DNA of 64,000 bases, from NCBI RefSeq assembly GCF_902686445.1, contig NW_025920106.1, forward strand, positions 2,852,001-2,916,000, in the 5' to 3' direction. Positions 10,374-20,000 of this stretch are shown here, piece after piece (position 1 is the stretch's first letter; each line of letters opens with the position of its first letter). A program made the translations under genes and the position numbers. Under the pieces are notes generated by a model, which was not told the DNA's origin, ran no database searches, and worked only from the letters and a program-made list of their open reading frames with translations. The stretch comes from Sciurus carolinensis. Its lineage: Eukaryota > Chordata > Mammalia > Rodentia > Sciuridae.

Positions 10374-12073
10374 TTAATATGAGTCTGGAGGTGGCACAGA
10401 TGTCCAATCCTGCACTTCCTGAAGTGGCTCTGTGCTCCCCTTCTCTGTGGGAGGATACCACCATCGGGGAACTTGTTGAATTACCCCGTATATTTGTTGC
10501 GGGCCCGGGGAGGGCCCTGTCTCCCATTTTTTTGAAGTTTAGGATTCAACCCTAGGAAATTATCCTCCTTATCTCTAATCGACTGACAGGCACTACTCCA
10601 ATGATTTCCTCTTCTGCATCTTGGACATAGCCCAGGTCCTGTTCCCAAGTTATTCTTTGTATAGATGTTCCCACCTTGGGCAAGGGGTGGCCTTTTGTTT
10701 GGACAAGTGACTTTTAGATGTCCCATCTGTCCACACACAAAACATGATCCTAAAGACTCTTTATTAGTTCTTGAAGGGAATCTCCCCTGGGCTTGTGCAA
10801 GTGCGGCAGACAACAAGGTGGTTTGTCTGTCTATGGCTGCTACAAAGGCACTGCTCTGCGCCGAAGTATCATTTATATCTCTACACACTTTTAAGTAGGT
10901 GGACAAGTCTTTGTTTCTCCATGGTCTTATGGCCTCCCTACACCATTTGTTAGCTTGTTCGTAAGCCAATTGTTTTACTAGGGGCATGGCTTGCTCTGCA
11001 TCTCCAAAGATGCATGATGCTGTCTGAATTAGCCTATCGACGAAGTCCGCGTAGGGCTCACTACTCCCTTGAGTTACCTTTGACAACTGGCCCTGCAAAT
11101 CTCCTGCTCCTTGTAATGTTTTCCAGGCCTTGGTTGCAGCCACGGCAATTTGTGCATAGACTGCTGGATGATAATTAAGCTGTGCCTGAAGGGTTTCATA
11201 AGGTCCTACGCCCATAAGCATGTCCCTATCGATTTGGGGATTTCCCGCTGCCGCATTTCGGCGGGCGGTATCCGTAGAGATTTCTTGCCATGATGTTTTC
11301 CACATAAGGTATTGTCCCCCAGACAGAGCAGCCCTAGCAAGATTAGTCCAGTCCTGGGGCACTAAGTTTAATGATGTCAAGGTATCTACTAAGGCTATAG
11401 TAAAAGCTGACTGAGGACCATATGTACTAACTGCTTCTTTTAACTGTTTCACTATTTGAAGTCTAAGGGTTGGTGGAATCTTTGATTTTGAGCATCCTCA
11501 AAAACAGGATACACTACAGATCCAAGATGACTCCATTCTGAGCGTAATCCGAAACGGACGCTTCATGGGGGTTCCCTATTTATGGGAGGTGCACTAGGCA
11601 ACACGGGCACTAGAGGGGGCTTTTCATCTAGTCTTAATTTTTGTACTCTTTTTTCCAGTTCCTCTCCTGATAGTTCCCCTTCTGATAGTTCCTCATCTGA
11701 ATTAGTTCCTCTTTCTGAATTTTGAGAAAGATATGAGCGTTCCTCTTTTATTTCTTCCAAAACCTGTCTTCCCTCAGCTAAAGGCTCGGTGAGTGAAGGT
11801 TTTTTGTTTTATTCACAGACAGGATTTAATAAGAGACCAAATAGCCATAGTGCCTACTGGCAAAGGGTTTTGCCTATCCGCTATACGAAGGTCCTCCCCC
11901 AGCTGTTCCCACTGTAGGGTATTCAAAAGGCCCTCATCCAAAAACCAAGGGGAAACCCTTTCCACAGTATCGAGAAATACTTTAGCTGTTTTTTCCTTTA
12001 ATGGCGTCCCATGGTTTTTTAATAGCTCCCTGAGGGGTTGCTGCATTCTGAATTTAGACGTTTCAGACCCCAT
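10374..12073 (-). pseudogene. gag: ERV copy B gag
   Basis: The start is at 12071-12073 (MGSETSK). The matrix frame of 86 residues ends at the same TGA as in copy A (11810-11812). The linker frame 11563-11760 is acidic and shifts after losses near 11555-11568. Capsid and nucleocapsid are continuous from 11452 to 10481: the major homology region (QGSSEPYADF) and CCHC knuckles CFVCGQMGHLKVTC and CPRCRRGNHWSSAC. A lost C near 10505 changes the last residues. The capsid join that is shifted in copy A (near 4110) is continuous here, while a base lost near 11456 breaks this copy only. Confidence 0.92.
10526..10532 (-). promoter_or_regulatory. Gag-pro frameshift heptamer, copy B (A AAA AAT variant)
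   Basis: Same place and register as in copy A, but the last base of the heptamer is T instead of C on the minus strand. The GC-rich downstream stretch is also one base shorter. Reduced frameshifting is a reasonable inference. Confidence 0.65.
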
Positions 12074-12530
12074 TGTTACTAATTTGAATAGCTTCAGTTG
12101 TGGAAGTTACAATAACAAACAGTGGCCTAGCTGCCAGGAGCAACGAGATTACTGAAAGGAAAACTATCAAGTGTGCATTAAAATTTTTATAGCGGCTTTT
12201 CACGTGCTACCTATACCCTAATTGGACCGCTTCAAGCGTGTTTCTACTTTCACTTTAATTGGACCGCGTTCCACGCGTCAGGACGCTGCTGGCGTATCCC
12301 GATACCGGACCACCTTGTGTGTCCTTATTTTTATTTTAATGGACCGCATCCCGCGTGCCCCCAGGAACGCTGATGGCGTATCCTGATACCCTTTAACTGG
12401 ACCGCATTCCGCGTATCCCCAGGACCGCTGATGGCGTATCCTGATACCCTTTAACTTTTTTATAACCGGCTTAACTTGTTAAAAAATTTTTAAGATATCT
12501 TACCTTGTCTTCTTTATAAACCCTTCATGT
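12074..12530 (-). other. ERV copy B 5' leader with 58-bp tandem repeats
   Basis: This is the untranslated leader between the primer site and gag. It repeats the copy A arrangement: two 58-bp-type units starting with 'ggaccgcat' around 12334-12450, a diverged unit around 12251-12305 and the first partial unit near 12220. A few one-base losses make the units slightly shorter than in copy A. Confidence 0.75.
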
Positions 12531-12548
12531 TCCCGGGTTTCGGCACCA
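12531..12548 (-). promoter_or_regulatory. Primer binding site, tRNA-Phe type, copy B
   Basis: 'tcccgggtttcggcacca' on the plus strand, identical to the copy A site and matching the 3' end of tRNA-Phe. Confidence 0.88.
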
Positions 12549-13063
12549 GTTATCGCGTTCCCTCTGCCCGCAGAGAGAGACACGACAAACGTCTGAAGCT
12601 TTGGAAGTTTATTGTGCACAGTCTTCCTTTCTTTCCTTCTTTTTCTATCCCTTTCTCTCGCTCTCTTTCCCTCTCCTGCAACTTCACTCTTCTCATCCGC
12701 TCGGCTCTCGCCTGCTCCGCCCGCTTCGTTTCTCCCGCTTCGGCTCACGCCCGCTTGCACGCTCTACTCCCAGCTTCTACTCCTACTCTCAGCTTCTTCA
12801 GCTTCTCCAGCTTCTGTACTACTCCCCCACCCATCAAGCTTATATACACTTCAACCAATCAGGGGGAGAGCACATGAGGTAAAAGACTACGGACAGCTGC
12901 AGGCATAGAATAGGTACACCGAGGGGGGCATGCTCTAATCACATCGGTAACTAGCCAATCATTGGAATTCGCTGGTTGTTTACTGTATAGCTGGCCGCTT
13001 TTGGCTCAGCGCCAGGCGCCATCTTGACCGTGCCCAAGGCTTGGGGTCTCGGAAACCCCGACA
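12549..13063 (-). repeat. 5' LTR of ERV copy B
   Basis: This LTR of about 515 bp has its outer end TGTCGGGG at 13063 and its inner end at the primer site. TATATAA is the complement of 12840-12846, and AATAAA the complement of 12608-12613. U3 and R carry the same CCAAT and GA-rich repeats as the central LTR. It differs from that LTR by about ten short indels and a few substitutions. This is the right boundary of the provirus. The flanking bases 'ataaat' would be one half of a 6-bp target duplication if the left partner lies outside the window. Confidence 0.92.
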
Positions 13064-13399
13064 TAAATGTATTTCTAAAGGTTAGAGCCTGATTTGTTTA
13101 AAGGTTAATATTGTGAAACATAAAAACATTTGCCACACAAAAGGAAAGTAAAAAGCTCTCTCAGCATTTCTTTAATTCATGTTTTAGATATAATGTTAAA
13201 TTGTGTTAACTAATGTTCATATAGACTCAGTAGTCAATATATGTAAACTGATTAAAATGACATTTAAAAAGAGTGTAATGCACAGTAGCAAAAATGGGAC
13301 AACAGTGATTAAGATTAGGGTCTCTGACCTCATAACTTTGGACAGTGGACTTCCTTGAGAGCTACAAAGAGCTCCTAACATTGCACTTTGCAGCTCTAC
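13064..13399 (+). other. Flank between the two retroviral elements, nothing recognised
   Basis: AT-rich sequence without retroviral motifs on either strand that I can identify. It may be genomic DNA or a decayed part of the plus-strand ERV that follows. Confidence 0.4.
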
Positions 13400-13403
13400 C
13401 ATC

Positions 13404-13808
13404 TTAGATCTACAGGCTCAACTTGATTCCTTGGCTGCTGTTGTCCTGCAAAATCATTGTGGTTTGGATCTGCTAATGGTGAAGGAAAGAAGGCTTTGCC
13501 TGTTCCTTGGTGAGAAGTGCTGTTTCTATGCCAACTGCTCTGGCATTGTACAAGATAAAATCAAAAACCTACAAGAAGATCTGGAACATCGTAGGAGTGA
13601 GCTCCACTCTAATTTCCTCTGGACTGGGTTACATGGGTGGCTCCCCTACCTCCTCCTGCTTAGGGGACCGCTAATCACCATTGTCCTTGTGTTCATCTTT
13701 GGGCCTTGCATAATCAATAAGCTTATCCATTTCCTGAAAAGCCAGGCTAAGTTTGTGCAGCTCATGGTGGTCCAACAGCATTATACCGTCCTTCATAATG
13801 ATGATTAG
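13404..13808 (+). pseudogene. env: Partial Env transmembrane subunit, type-D/gamma-like
   Basis: This open frame of about 134 codons ends with TAG at 13806-13808 and has no ATG start of its own; it opens in the middle of TM. It contains the leucine-rich helix and the immunosuppressive-domain-like stretch (LQNHCGLDLL), then a CX6CC motif (CLFLGEKCC), which in gamma and type-D retroviruses carries the covalent link to the surface subunit. A helix (DKIKNLQEDLE) and a tryptophan-containing pre-membrane part follow. Next comes a hydrophobic membrane anchor (about 13640-13715, LLLLRGPLITIVLVFIFGPC) and a short cytoplasmic tail. The surface subunit, cleavage site and fusion peptide are missing, so this is a fragment. 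Confidence 0.82.
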
Positions 13809-13914
13809 AAGCCTTATAGGATCATGAATCACTCGTATCAGGGCACTCGGGTCTAAGTGTCTCTTCCTTAAGCCCTGTTACTCCTGAGGGGCCTGCCTGA
13901 AGTGCTAAGGTGAT

Positions 13915-14125
13915 AGTCAATGACGGGTAAGATTCATGGGGAGCTCATACCGACCTAAGACAGGAAATGAGGGGCTAGAGACTCATTGTCCAATGACAGG
14001 TAAGGATGTTGCTCTGCTGTGGACAACCTAAGACAGGCACACCTTTGAGTAAGGTGGACCCCCAAACTGCTAGGGTGATATTCCATGATGGGTAAGACCC
14101 TCCCAGGGGCAACCTAAGACAGACA
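13915..14125 (+). promoter_or_regulatory. Three-unit CTE-like RNA export element
   Basis: Three successive pairs of motifs occur: AATGACGGGTAAG (13919) with CCTAAGACAGG (13953), AATGACAGGTAAG (13992) with CCTAAGACAGG (14027), and ATGATGGGTAAG (14085) with CCTAAGACAG (14113). The type-D CTE has two such pairs, which form NXF1-binding internal loops. Here there is an extra pair. Position between env and the polypurine tract is as expected. The fold was not computed. Confidence 0.78.
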
Positions 14126-14142
14126 CACCCTTAATATAAAAC

Positions 14143-14154
14143 AAAAAAGGGGGA
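14143..14154 (+). promoter_or_regulatory. Polypurine tract of the plus-strand ERV
   Basis: AAAAAAGGGGGA directly before the LTR start (TGTTGGG, after two further bases TG). Confidence 0.8.
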
Positions 14155-14156
14155 TG

Positions 14157-14608
14157 TGTTGGGTCTAATGGACACGTTAACTAACTCAGGCTGACTCCTT
14201 ACCTCCTGGTGAGTGAGCAGGATCAAGGCCTCAAAGACGGTTTCAATAGTTAATGATGATAAACCAGACCACCATCAGGGATTGGTTAACAACAGTTCCG
14301 TGAACGTGATCAGCTTGTGCTTGCCATATAGTCCAATGGGACTCTTGCCTGCATGAAACCCCCTGCCTTGTTGACCTTTAAACTGATTGGTTCCCGCCTA
14401 ACCCCCACCCTACATAAAAGCTGTGTGACTTCCTCAATAAATGAGTTCCTGCTGTGATGGGTCTCCCTGACGTGTCTGATTGTCCTCCGCCTGGAGGGCT
14501 GGGAGCGGGCGGTCAGTCGGCCTTACCTATCCTAGTCTGACCTTGTTTGGGAGTGTCCCTTCCCTTGTCTCTGGTTAGAGAAGGGCAAGGGGGCTTAAGA
14601 CCCCGACA
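14157..14608 (+). repeat. 3' LTR of the plus-strand ERV
   Basis: Terminal inverted repeats TGTTGGGTCT and AGACCCCGACA bound a 452-bp LTR. A TATA-like 'tacataaaag' lies at 14411-14420 and the poly(A) signal AATAAA at 14436-14441, so R is short. The unit looks structurally complete. Confidence 0.82.
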
Positions 14609-14697
14609 ATACACAACCATAGAAATGAAATCATGTACCCCATTTGTGTACAATGAATCAAAATGCAGCCTGTAAAAAATTAAAAAAAAAAAAACAG
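14609..14697 (+). mobile_element. L1 3' UTR tail with poly(A)
   Basis: 'ccatttgtgtacaatgaat' and the flanking bases match the 3' ends of the L1s at 38590 and 55310, and the piece ends in an A-rich tail (14678-14693). It directly abuts the LTR end, so the ERV probably integrated in this L1 3' UTR. The matching L1 part on the other side is not visible. Confidence 0.75.
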
Positions 14698-14739
14698 GGA
14701 TTATGGGACCAAAATTTCTCAGTTTTTCTCTGCCTCCTG

Positions 14740-14935
14740 ACCCATGATGTGAGCAGTGTTCTTGGACATGCATCATTGCCATCTGGCACCCTCACCAGAG
14801 ACCCAAAGTTATGAGACCACCACCCAATCTTAAACTGGACCCTCCAGAACCATGAGTTAAATGAACCTTTTATCTTTATAAATTCATCACCTCAGATAAT
14901 TTCTTATAGTGATTGAAAATTGATGAATATAGATA
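14740..14935 (+). repeat. MaLR-like LTR 3' segment (tentative)
   Basis: 'ccatgagttaaatgaacctttt' style sequence followed by 'ataaattcatcacctcagataatttcttatag' style text resembles the 3' half of ERVL-MaLR LTRs. It is old and diverged. Confidence 0.45.
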
Positions 14936-14939
14936 TTCT

Positions 14940-16570
14940 CCACTAAACAGTATAAATAATATATTAAACCATCCATAGGGATCTTTAATTTCACTAAAAC
15001 AGGGAAGGAGAGTCACTTTCTTGTTATGTACATTATTTTCTATAATTTTGGCAAATCCTTTTTCTTGAATAGCATCTTAGATCACTTATCTTATTTAAAT
15101 CACTTTCTTTTCTTACTGTGTCCTTTCCACTCAGGCCCTAAATTCTCCCCTCACATTTTGGCAAAGCTTGAGGTGCAAACAGAGCAGATGTGTTACCAAG
15201 GGAGAGAAGGTTTGTGGGCTCCTGGGAACCTACTTGTTGCAACCTTTCCCCAAATTTCTGTGTAGGGGAGACATTTGAGCATTTCCTACCATGTAGCCAC
15301 CATTTGTTGTTAACCTCTCTCTCTCCCTGGAATTTATTTGATTTGGGGACATGGAGTGAATTTCTGGAGGGAAAGCATGTGGTTGTGACTGTGGCCAACT
15401 TGTGAAGATGGATTCCTTCTTTTTTCACCAGTCACAGTGAACACCTTTGGATGGTTACAGCACAAAACAATTGCTTGTAGATATGAAGCCAGAATTGGAG
15501 ACAGGCAATTAGTATAGAAATAGGGGTACCAGTCAAATTGATGAAATGGAGGCCATGAAAGTCATCTGCCTCTGGAAGTTGGAGACTGCCCCTGGGAGAA
15601 GGGAATGTCAAGAATATCGGGAACCCATTGATTACCAAATTTACCTGCACTTTTCAGGGATTACAGGCAAGGAGCAGCTAATTAATGTCCCCTGGGCCCT
15701 TACCAGGCTGAATCACTTTGGCTCTCCCCTTACCCATCAACTTCTCACTTTTTGCATCTCACCTGCAAAACTGGGCTTAGTCAAGTAGGCAGGAAGAAGA
15801 GATAAGGGGGAGAGAACTAGAGAACAAAAGAGACCTTAACCTATAAAAGATGTAGGGCATACTCACTTCTTGGGACTCTAGAACATCAGCTATGGTCCCC
15901 TTCTCCCTCCAGGGAGAAACCTGTATATTACCTTTAAATAAAGCCTGCTTAATATGCTTGCCTTGGTGTGCTTCTCTGATGTTATACTTTAACACTTGAG
16001 GAAGCAGAACTCATCACCCATAAATGGCAGTTTCAGTTACAGGGTAGAGACCCTTTCAAAACATCTCAAAAAATCTGTTTGTTGTGAGAGTACAGCTGAG
16101 CTGGTAGCCAAGCTGGGAATGGAGAAGACTCAGGGGCAATTCTAGGGGTCAGCTTCTTTTTCTTTACTCTCTCCCTGATGGTGTCTGCCCTCTCTCTACT
16201 GTCCATGTAGTTCTTTTTATCCCTATTTCCTCTGCTTTTTATATCTCCAGTTTGCCATGTCAATCTGCTTTCCTATCAGCTTCTATTTCTGTTTTACAAT
16301 CCTATCTTTCTATCTGACCACACTGAGGAACACACATATTCTCATTGGTGGCAGTGATTTTTGCCCTCTGAAGTCCCTGGATGTCTGTACAAATGGATTG
16401 AATGAGCAATTCAGGTGATTCTGATAAATTCCTTTAGACAGAACACAACTTGGTTGAGAATCATTGTTACCCACTTTGACTTCTTCCACCAAAATTCAGG
16501 AATATCCCACCCTGTATTTCTCAGATACTTTTGTGCATACAAGTCACCTGGAGACTTTCTTAAATGTTAA
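14940..16570. other. Intergenic, no gene recognised
   Basis: Short frames only, none with a recognisable domain or codon pattern. No repeat was confidently identified. Confidence 0.5.
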
Positions 16571-16574
16571 TTTT

Positions 16575-16790
16575 GATTCTTTTTTTAAATATTTATGTTC
16601 ATACTAGGGTTTAAACACAGGGATGCTTTATCACTAAACTATATTCCTAGCCACTCCTCCCACCCTTTTTAAATTTTGAGAAAGGGTCTTGCTAAGTTGC
16701 TGAACTGTCCTCAAACTTGCCATCCTCCTGCCTCAGCCTCCTATATCACTGGAATTACAGGCATTGCACTAGATCTGGCTTGTTTCTGAT
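16575..16790 (-). mobile_element. Dimeric ID/B1-type SINE, reverse orientation
   Basis: A T-rich start, then a complement of the tRNA-like box ('aaacacagggatgctttatcactaaac'-like), 'gagaaagggtcttgctaagttgctga' and 'cctcctgcctcagcctcc...ggaattacaggcat'. This is the reverse of the squirrel-type B1-ID dimer. It is diverged. Confidence 0.75.
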
Positions 16791-16889
16791 TCATTAACTC
16801 CAGATTGGGACAGGTTATATAGCAGTTTGGAAATGATCCCAATGCTGCAGAGTGAATGGAACACGTTTGAGAAACAGGGATCTTGAACC

Positions 16890-17225
16890 ATGGTGGTCAA
16901 ATTGTAGTGTCCATCAGAACCATACAGTGATTATTCAAATGAAGATTTCTGGGCACACTCAACAGCTTCTGATTCTGTAGTTGTTGACTGGGATCTGAGA
17001 ATAGTATTTATAACACATTTCCAAGAGATGCTGCTGCTGCTGCTTTTGTGGCCACACTTTGAGAACCATTATTCTAAAGCTGCAATGTTCAAACTTGGCT
17101 TTATGTCAGAACCAAAGAGGTGAGCTTTGAAAAATACTATACCCAGCCCACCTCCCCTCAGCCTGACTTAATGGGTCTGCAGTGTAGCCTGGACCTGTGT
17201 TTAAAACCATCATCAGGTGATGATC
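16890..17225. mobile_element. Two MER5-like hAT transposon fossils (tentative)
   Basis: Text such as 'cacactttgagaaccattattctaaa' and 'cttggctttatgtcagaacc' with 'catcatcaggtgatg' is typical of short MER5/Charlie-type non-autonomous elements. The boundary between the two lies near 17075. Confidence 0.55.
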
Positions 17226-18270
17226 GATAATGGACAAATTGAGTGAGAAACCTTGTAGAATTTAATGTGTTAAGTTGATTGTTTTTCAATTAGTTCCATA
17301 AATTGAATTCTCTGGACAAAGTTCTAGTTTGGGGTCTAAATAGCCATGGTAAAAAGGGTTCCTATGGTTAGTATAACATCTCAGGCTGAAAAAGCTGTGA
17401 GTAGACAGCTGCTGTTACAAGAAGCCATAGCAGGAAGAGGACTGAGGTTACAGCCCACTGAGGAAAACACCCAATTCAGGGAATTGCCATAGAAAGAATT
17501 CAGTGTATTTGGTATGTCCTTGGTACAGAGTAGACATCTGAGCACTTGTGGCAGTACAGGCAGTTGTTATCATAGGAGTTACTGTGGTTTGCTCTTCGTT
17601 ACTTATGAGTGGGGTCCAGGCAGCTACTCTGAAGGGCATCACCAATGTTTTTATGGCATTAGGAGCCAAGCAAACTCATGGTTTCTGATACCACCAGTCT
17701 TCACACTCATGAATTATGAAACTACCTGACTTAGGTCCTGTTACTGGTCCTCTTGGTTCTGGCACCACAGCTCTCTCACCTAAGCATCCTGACCATTAAG
17801 CACCTGGGTAAGTGTCTGGTGCATGGTATTAACTTCCTGTAAGGGGAAGGGTTGAGGAATATGCACATTGCCAGGAAAGTAGCATGATAGAGTTGCCATT
17901 TGTGCAGTTCTACCTCAGACTCAGTCTCCATCATGACTTCATTGAGGAGGTTTTTGGGTGATTTGCTTGCATCTCTGAAAGATCACTCAATAATACCAGC
18001 CTAGCCCCTGTTGTACTGAAAAGGTTAGCAATTTAATACAATCACCTTGTTTCATGAATAGAGATGATGAGGCTCAAAGAGTGAAGAAACATAGATTTCT
18101 GCATGTTGAATTCTATTATTAATTATCCTGTGGCTTAATATCTAAATGAAGGCACAAGATGGTTACAGGAGACAGCAAACTTGCAAATTTGATTTCCTTT
18201 TTTACTCACAACTGGGGAACTTGATCAGACAGAGCAGTAATGTTTTTTATATGTGCCAGGCATCGTGCTA
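17226..18270. other. Intergenic, nothing identified
   Basis: No gene, SINE or L1 piece recognised on either strand. Confidence 0.45.
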
Positions 18271-18274
18271 AGTA

Positions 18275-18450
18275 TTTATAAATGTTGCTATTTTATTTTA
18301 TTGTCACAGTAACCTTAGAAACTTGTGTCTCTTATTAACTCCATTTCATGAATAAGTAAAACAAGACTAAGAAGAGCTAACATGGATCCAAGATCACACT
18401 GATAATAAACTGTGAAGGCCCCCAAAAATTGGATCACTGAGCCCATGTTC
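18275..18450 (+). mobile_element. MIR-like SINE
   Basis: 'tccatttcatgaataagtaaa' and 'aagatcacactgataa' give the MIR core and tail pattern (a low-copy genomic fossil). Confidence 0.55.
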
Positions 18451-19534
18451 TAACCAATGTGCATTCCTGTATGCTTTGAATGAGACCATTTAGGGTACCC
18501 CTGCAAGAAGAGATAAGTGAGTGAAAAGCAGGCAAAATCCAGTGTTTATTTCCTTCAGAGTATCCATAACAAGTTATTGAACCCATGCAGTACAAAGACC
18601 AGATATAATCCCTGACTGCTGTGTCCAAGAGCTTAGGGAACAAACCCTTGCTCCTGATTTCTTCCTGCTGTTTTCTCTCTGTCCTTTGGGTGTGGGTGGT
18701 CTTGATGCTGTGCTTGAAAAAAGGACTCTGGAAATAAGTGACTTGGTAACTTACTGTAATTTTGGAGCTCATAAAATATTTGGTGGAATTATTTCTTTCA
18801 GCATCATACTTGAAATATACATCAATTTCTGTGGCCCGACTCAATACAAGACCAGCGTTTCTTGGAAAGAATTGTGCCCCCTCAATAAATTTCTTTTATC
18901 TTAATTTATCTTAAGCAATGTTATTTCAGAATAAGGAGGGTCTTGGAGGATGTTGCGTGGTCAGATTTCAGTTGCTTATCTGAATGTGTGCCATTTCCTG
19001 TGGTCACCTAATAACAAATGAACTCTGTATCATCTGTCTTCATGATAGTGTGAATTACCTTAGAACACTGCTGGTGGGGGGAAAATTCAGCTAAGAGGGT
19101 CAGTTCAAAGGAACCCAGTGAGTGGATAAAGACTCTACTATCTTCCAACAAACATAAGTGGGCTAGCCCTTTTCTGGGAATACATTTGGGAATTTCAATA
19201 GATTGCAGGGCTAAGACTTCCATTTGTACCTGGAGCCACACAGATTCATCCTTACTTCTTTGATGCAGAAGTATGGACAGGAAAATGAAGGCATTCACTC
19301 TTCTTGGTGATTAGCTGGCTGCCAGGAGAATATGCAGAAAGGATTTCCAGTCGCAGGAGCCCTGCAAAGCTGCTTTCAATAGCTTTTATATTCTCAGTCC
19401 TTCAGATTTTAATTTATTTGACATATGGTTGTTGAAGATGATTTATTTTTCCCTGGCTTGTTTTCATTATCTCAGGCACTTCAGAAGGGGGGAAATTTAG
19501 AGACTAGGAAATAGGAAAGCCATTCTTTAGGTCT
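18451..19534. other. Intergenic, nothing identified
   Basis: Longest frames (for example 18434-18844 minus) lack domains and look random. Confidence 0.45.
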
Positions 19535-19690
19535 TGGCTACTCACACTGTGGTCTCTGGGCCAGGGAGTTTGCTAGAAATGAAGAATCTCAGGTCCCCTG
19601 CCAGACTAACAGATCAGAATCTGCATTTTAACAAGATGCCCAGGTGATTTTTGTTCCAGTTTGAGAAGTGCTGCTCAGCTCCATAATGCC
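19535..19690 (-). mobile_element. MER5A-like hAT transposon fossil
   Basis: 'ggctactcacactgtggtctctgggccag', 'aacagatcagaatctgcatttt' and 'tttgagaagtgctgctc' fit MER5A. The orientation call is tentative. Confidence 0.6.
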
Positions 19691-19789
19691 TCCTGCTGGT
19701 CCTGGAGATGCTCAGGGAGTGTTGTAGGCTACACTAGGCTAAGGTGCAATTTTAACAACTGCACTTAGTGCAGCTCCTGGCACATCGTC

Positions 19790-20000
19790 CTTTTCATCAT
19801 CACTCTATCACCATTAGCAGCTCTGATAACTGGGTGGACATCATGTGCTGAGCACAGCTTGGTGTGCTTTGCAGATATTTTCTAATTTATTCTGCAAAAA
19901 AACTGAGAAAAATATTGTTATCCTTATTTTATAGATGAGCAAAGGGACACAGAGAGGTTGGTCAATTTATTTTCAATTTTTAAAGCTCAATGGAAGTGAA
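19790..20000 (+). mobile_element. MIR-like SINE
   Basis: 'tgttatccttattttatagatgagcaaagg' with 'acacagagaggtt' is the MIR 3' half pattern. Confidence 0.6.

Larger units (their letters stand above)
9600..10532 (-). pseudogene. pro: ERV copy B pro: dUTPase-aspartic protease
   Basis: The -1 frame after the gag slippery site runs uninterrupted for 152 codons (10069-10527). It includes the dUTPase motifs GSAGLDIC, GLLLGRGSS and GVIDPDF. A lost base near 10199 shifts the frame before the end of the dUTPase/protease linker. In the protease, two bases are lost inside the DTGAD active-site loop (near 9984), so the catalytic loop is broken in this copy, whereas copy A keeps it. A further base loss near 9687 disrupts the G-patch tail. 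The TAG is at 9600-9602. Confidence 0.87.
1..13063 (-). mobile_element. Tandem class II (IAP/betaretrovirus-like) endogenous provirus with a shared central LTR
   Basis: Two retroviral genomes lie head to tail on the minus strand: LTR (12549-13063), gag, pro, pol, env remnant, LTR (5348-5853), gag, pro, pol, then the window edge. Position 1 corresponds to about 7234 of the second copy, so the repeat period is about 7.2 kb. Class II assignment rests on two Gag CCHC zinc knuckles, a dUTPase-protease pro frame reached by a -1 shift, a YMDD reverse transcriptase, and the integrase HHCC and DDE motifs. The primer site matches the 3' end of tRNA-Phe, as in rodent intracisternal A particles. The end of the left copy (env and a third LTR) lies outside the window. 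No target-site duplication can be tested because the left boundary is missing. Both copies are defective. Confidence 0.93.
13400..14608 (+). mobile_element. 3' part of a type-D/gamma-like ERV (env TM, CTE, PPT, LTR)
   Basis: This plus-strand retroviral 3' end lies in opposite orientation to the IAP-like tandem. The order is TM Env segment, three CTE-like units, polypurine tract (14143-14154) and 3' LTR (14157-14608). Gag, pol and the 5' LTR are absent. Env of gamma type combined with a CTE directly before the LTR is the known layout of type-D simian retrovirus-like elements. Confidence 0.8.

Noticed and set aside
17448..17729. Possible Env- or Gag-like short frames on both strands
   Set aside because: No conserved retroviral motif, no neighbouring retroviral sequence; most likely chance.
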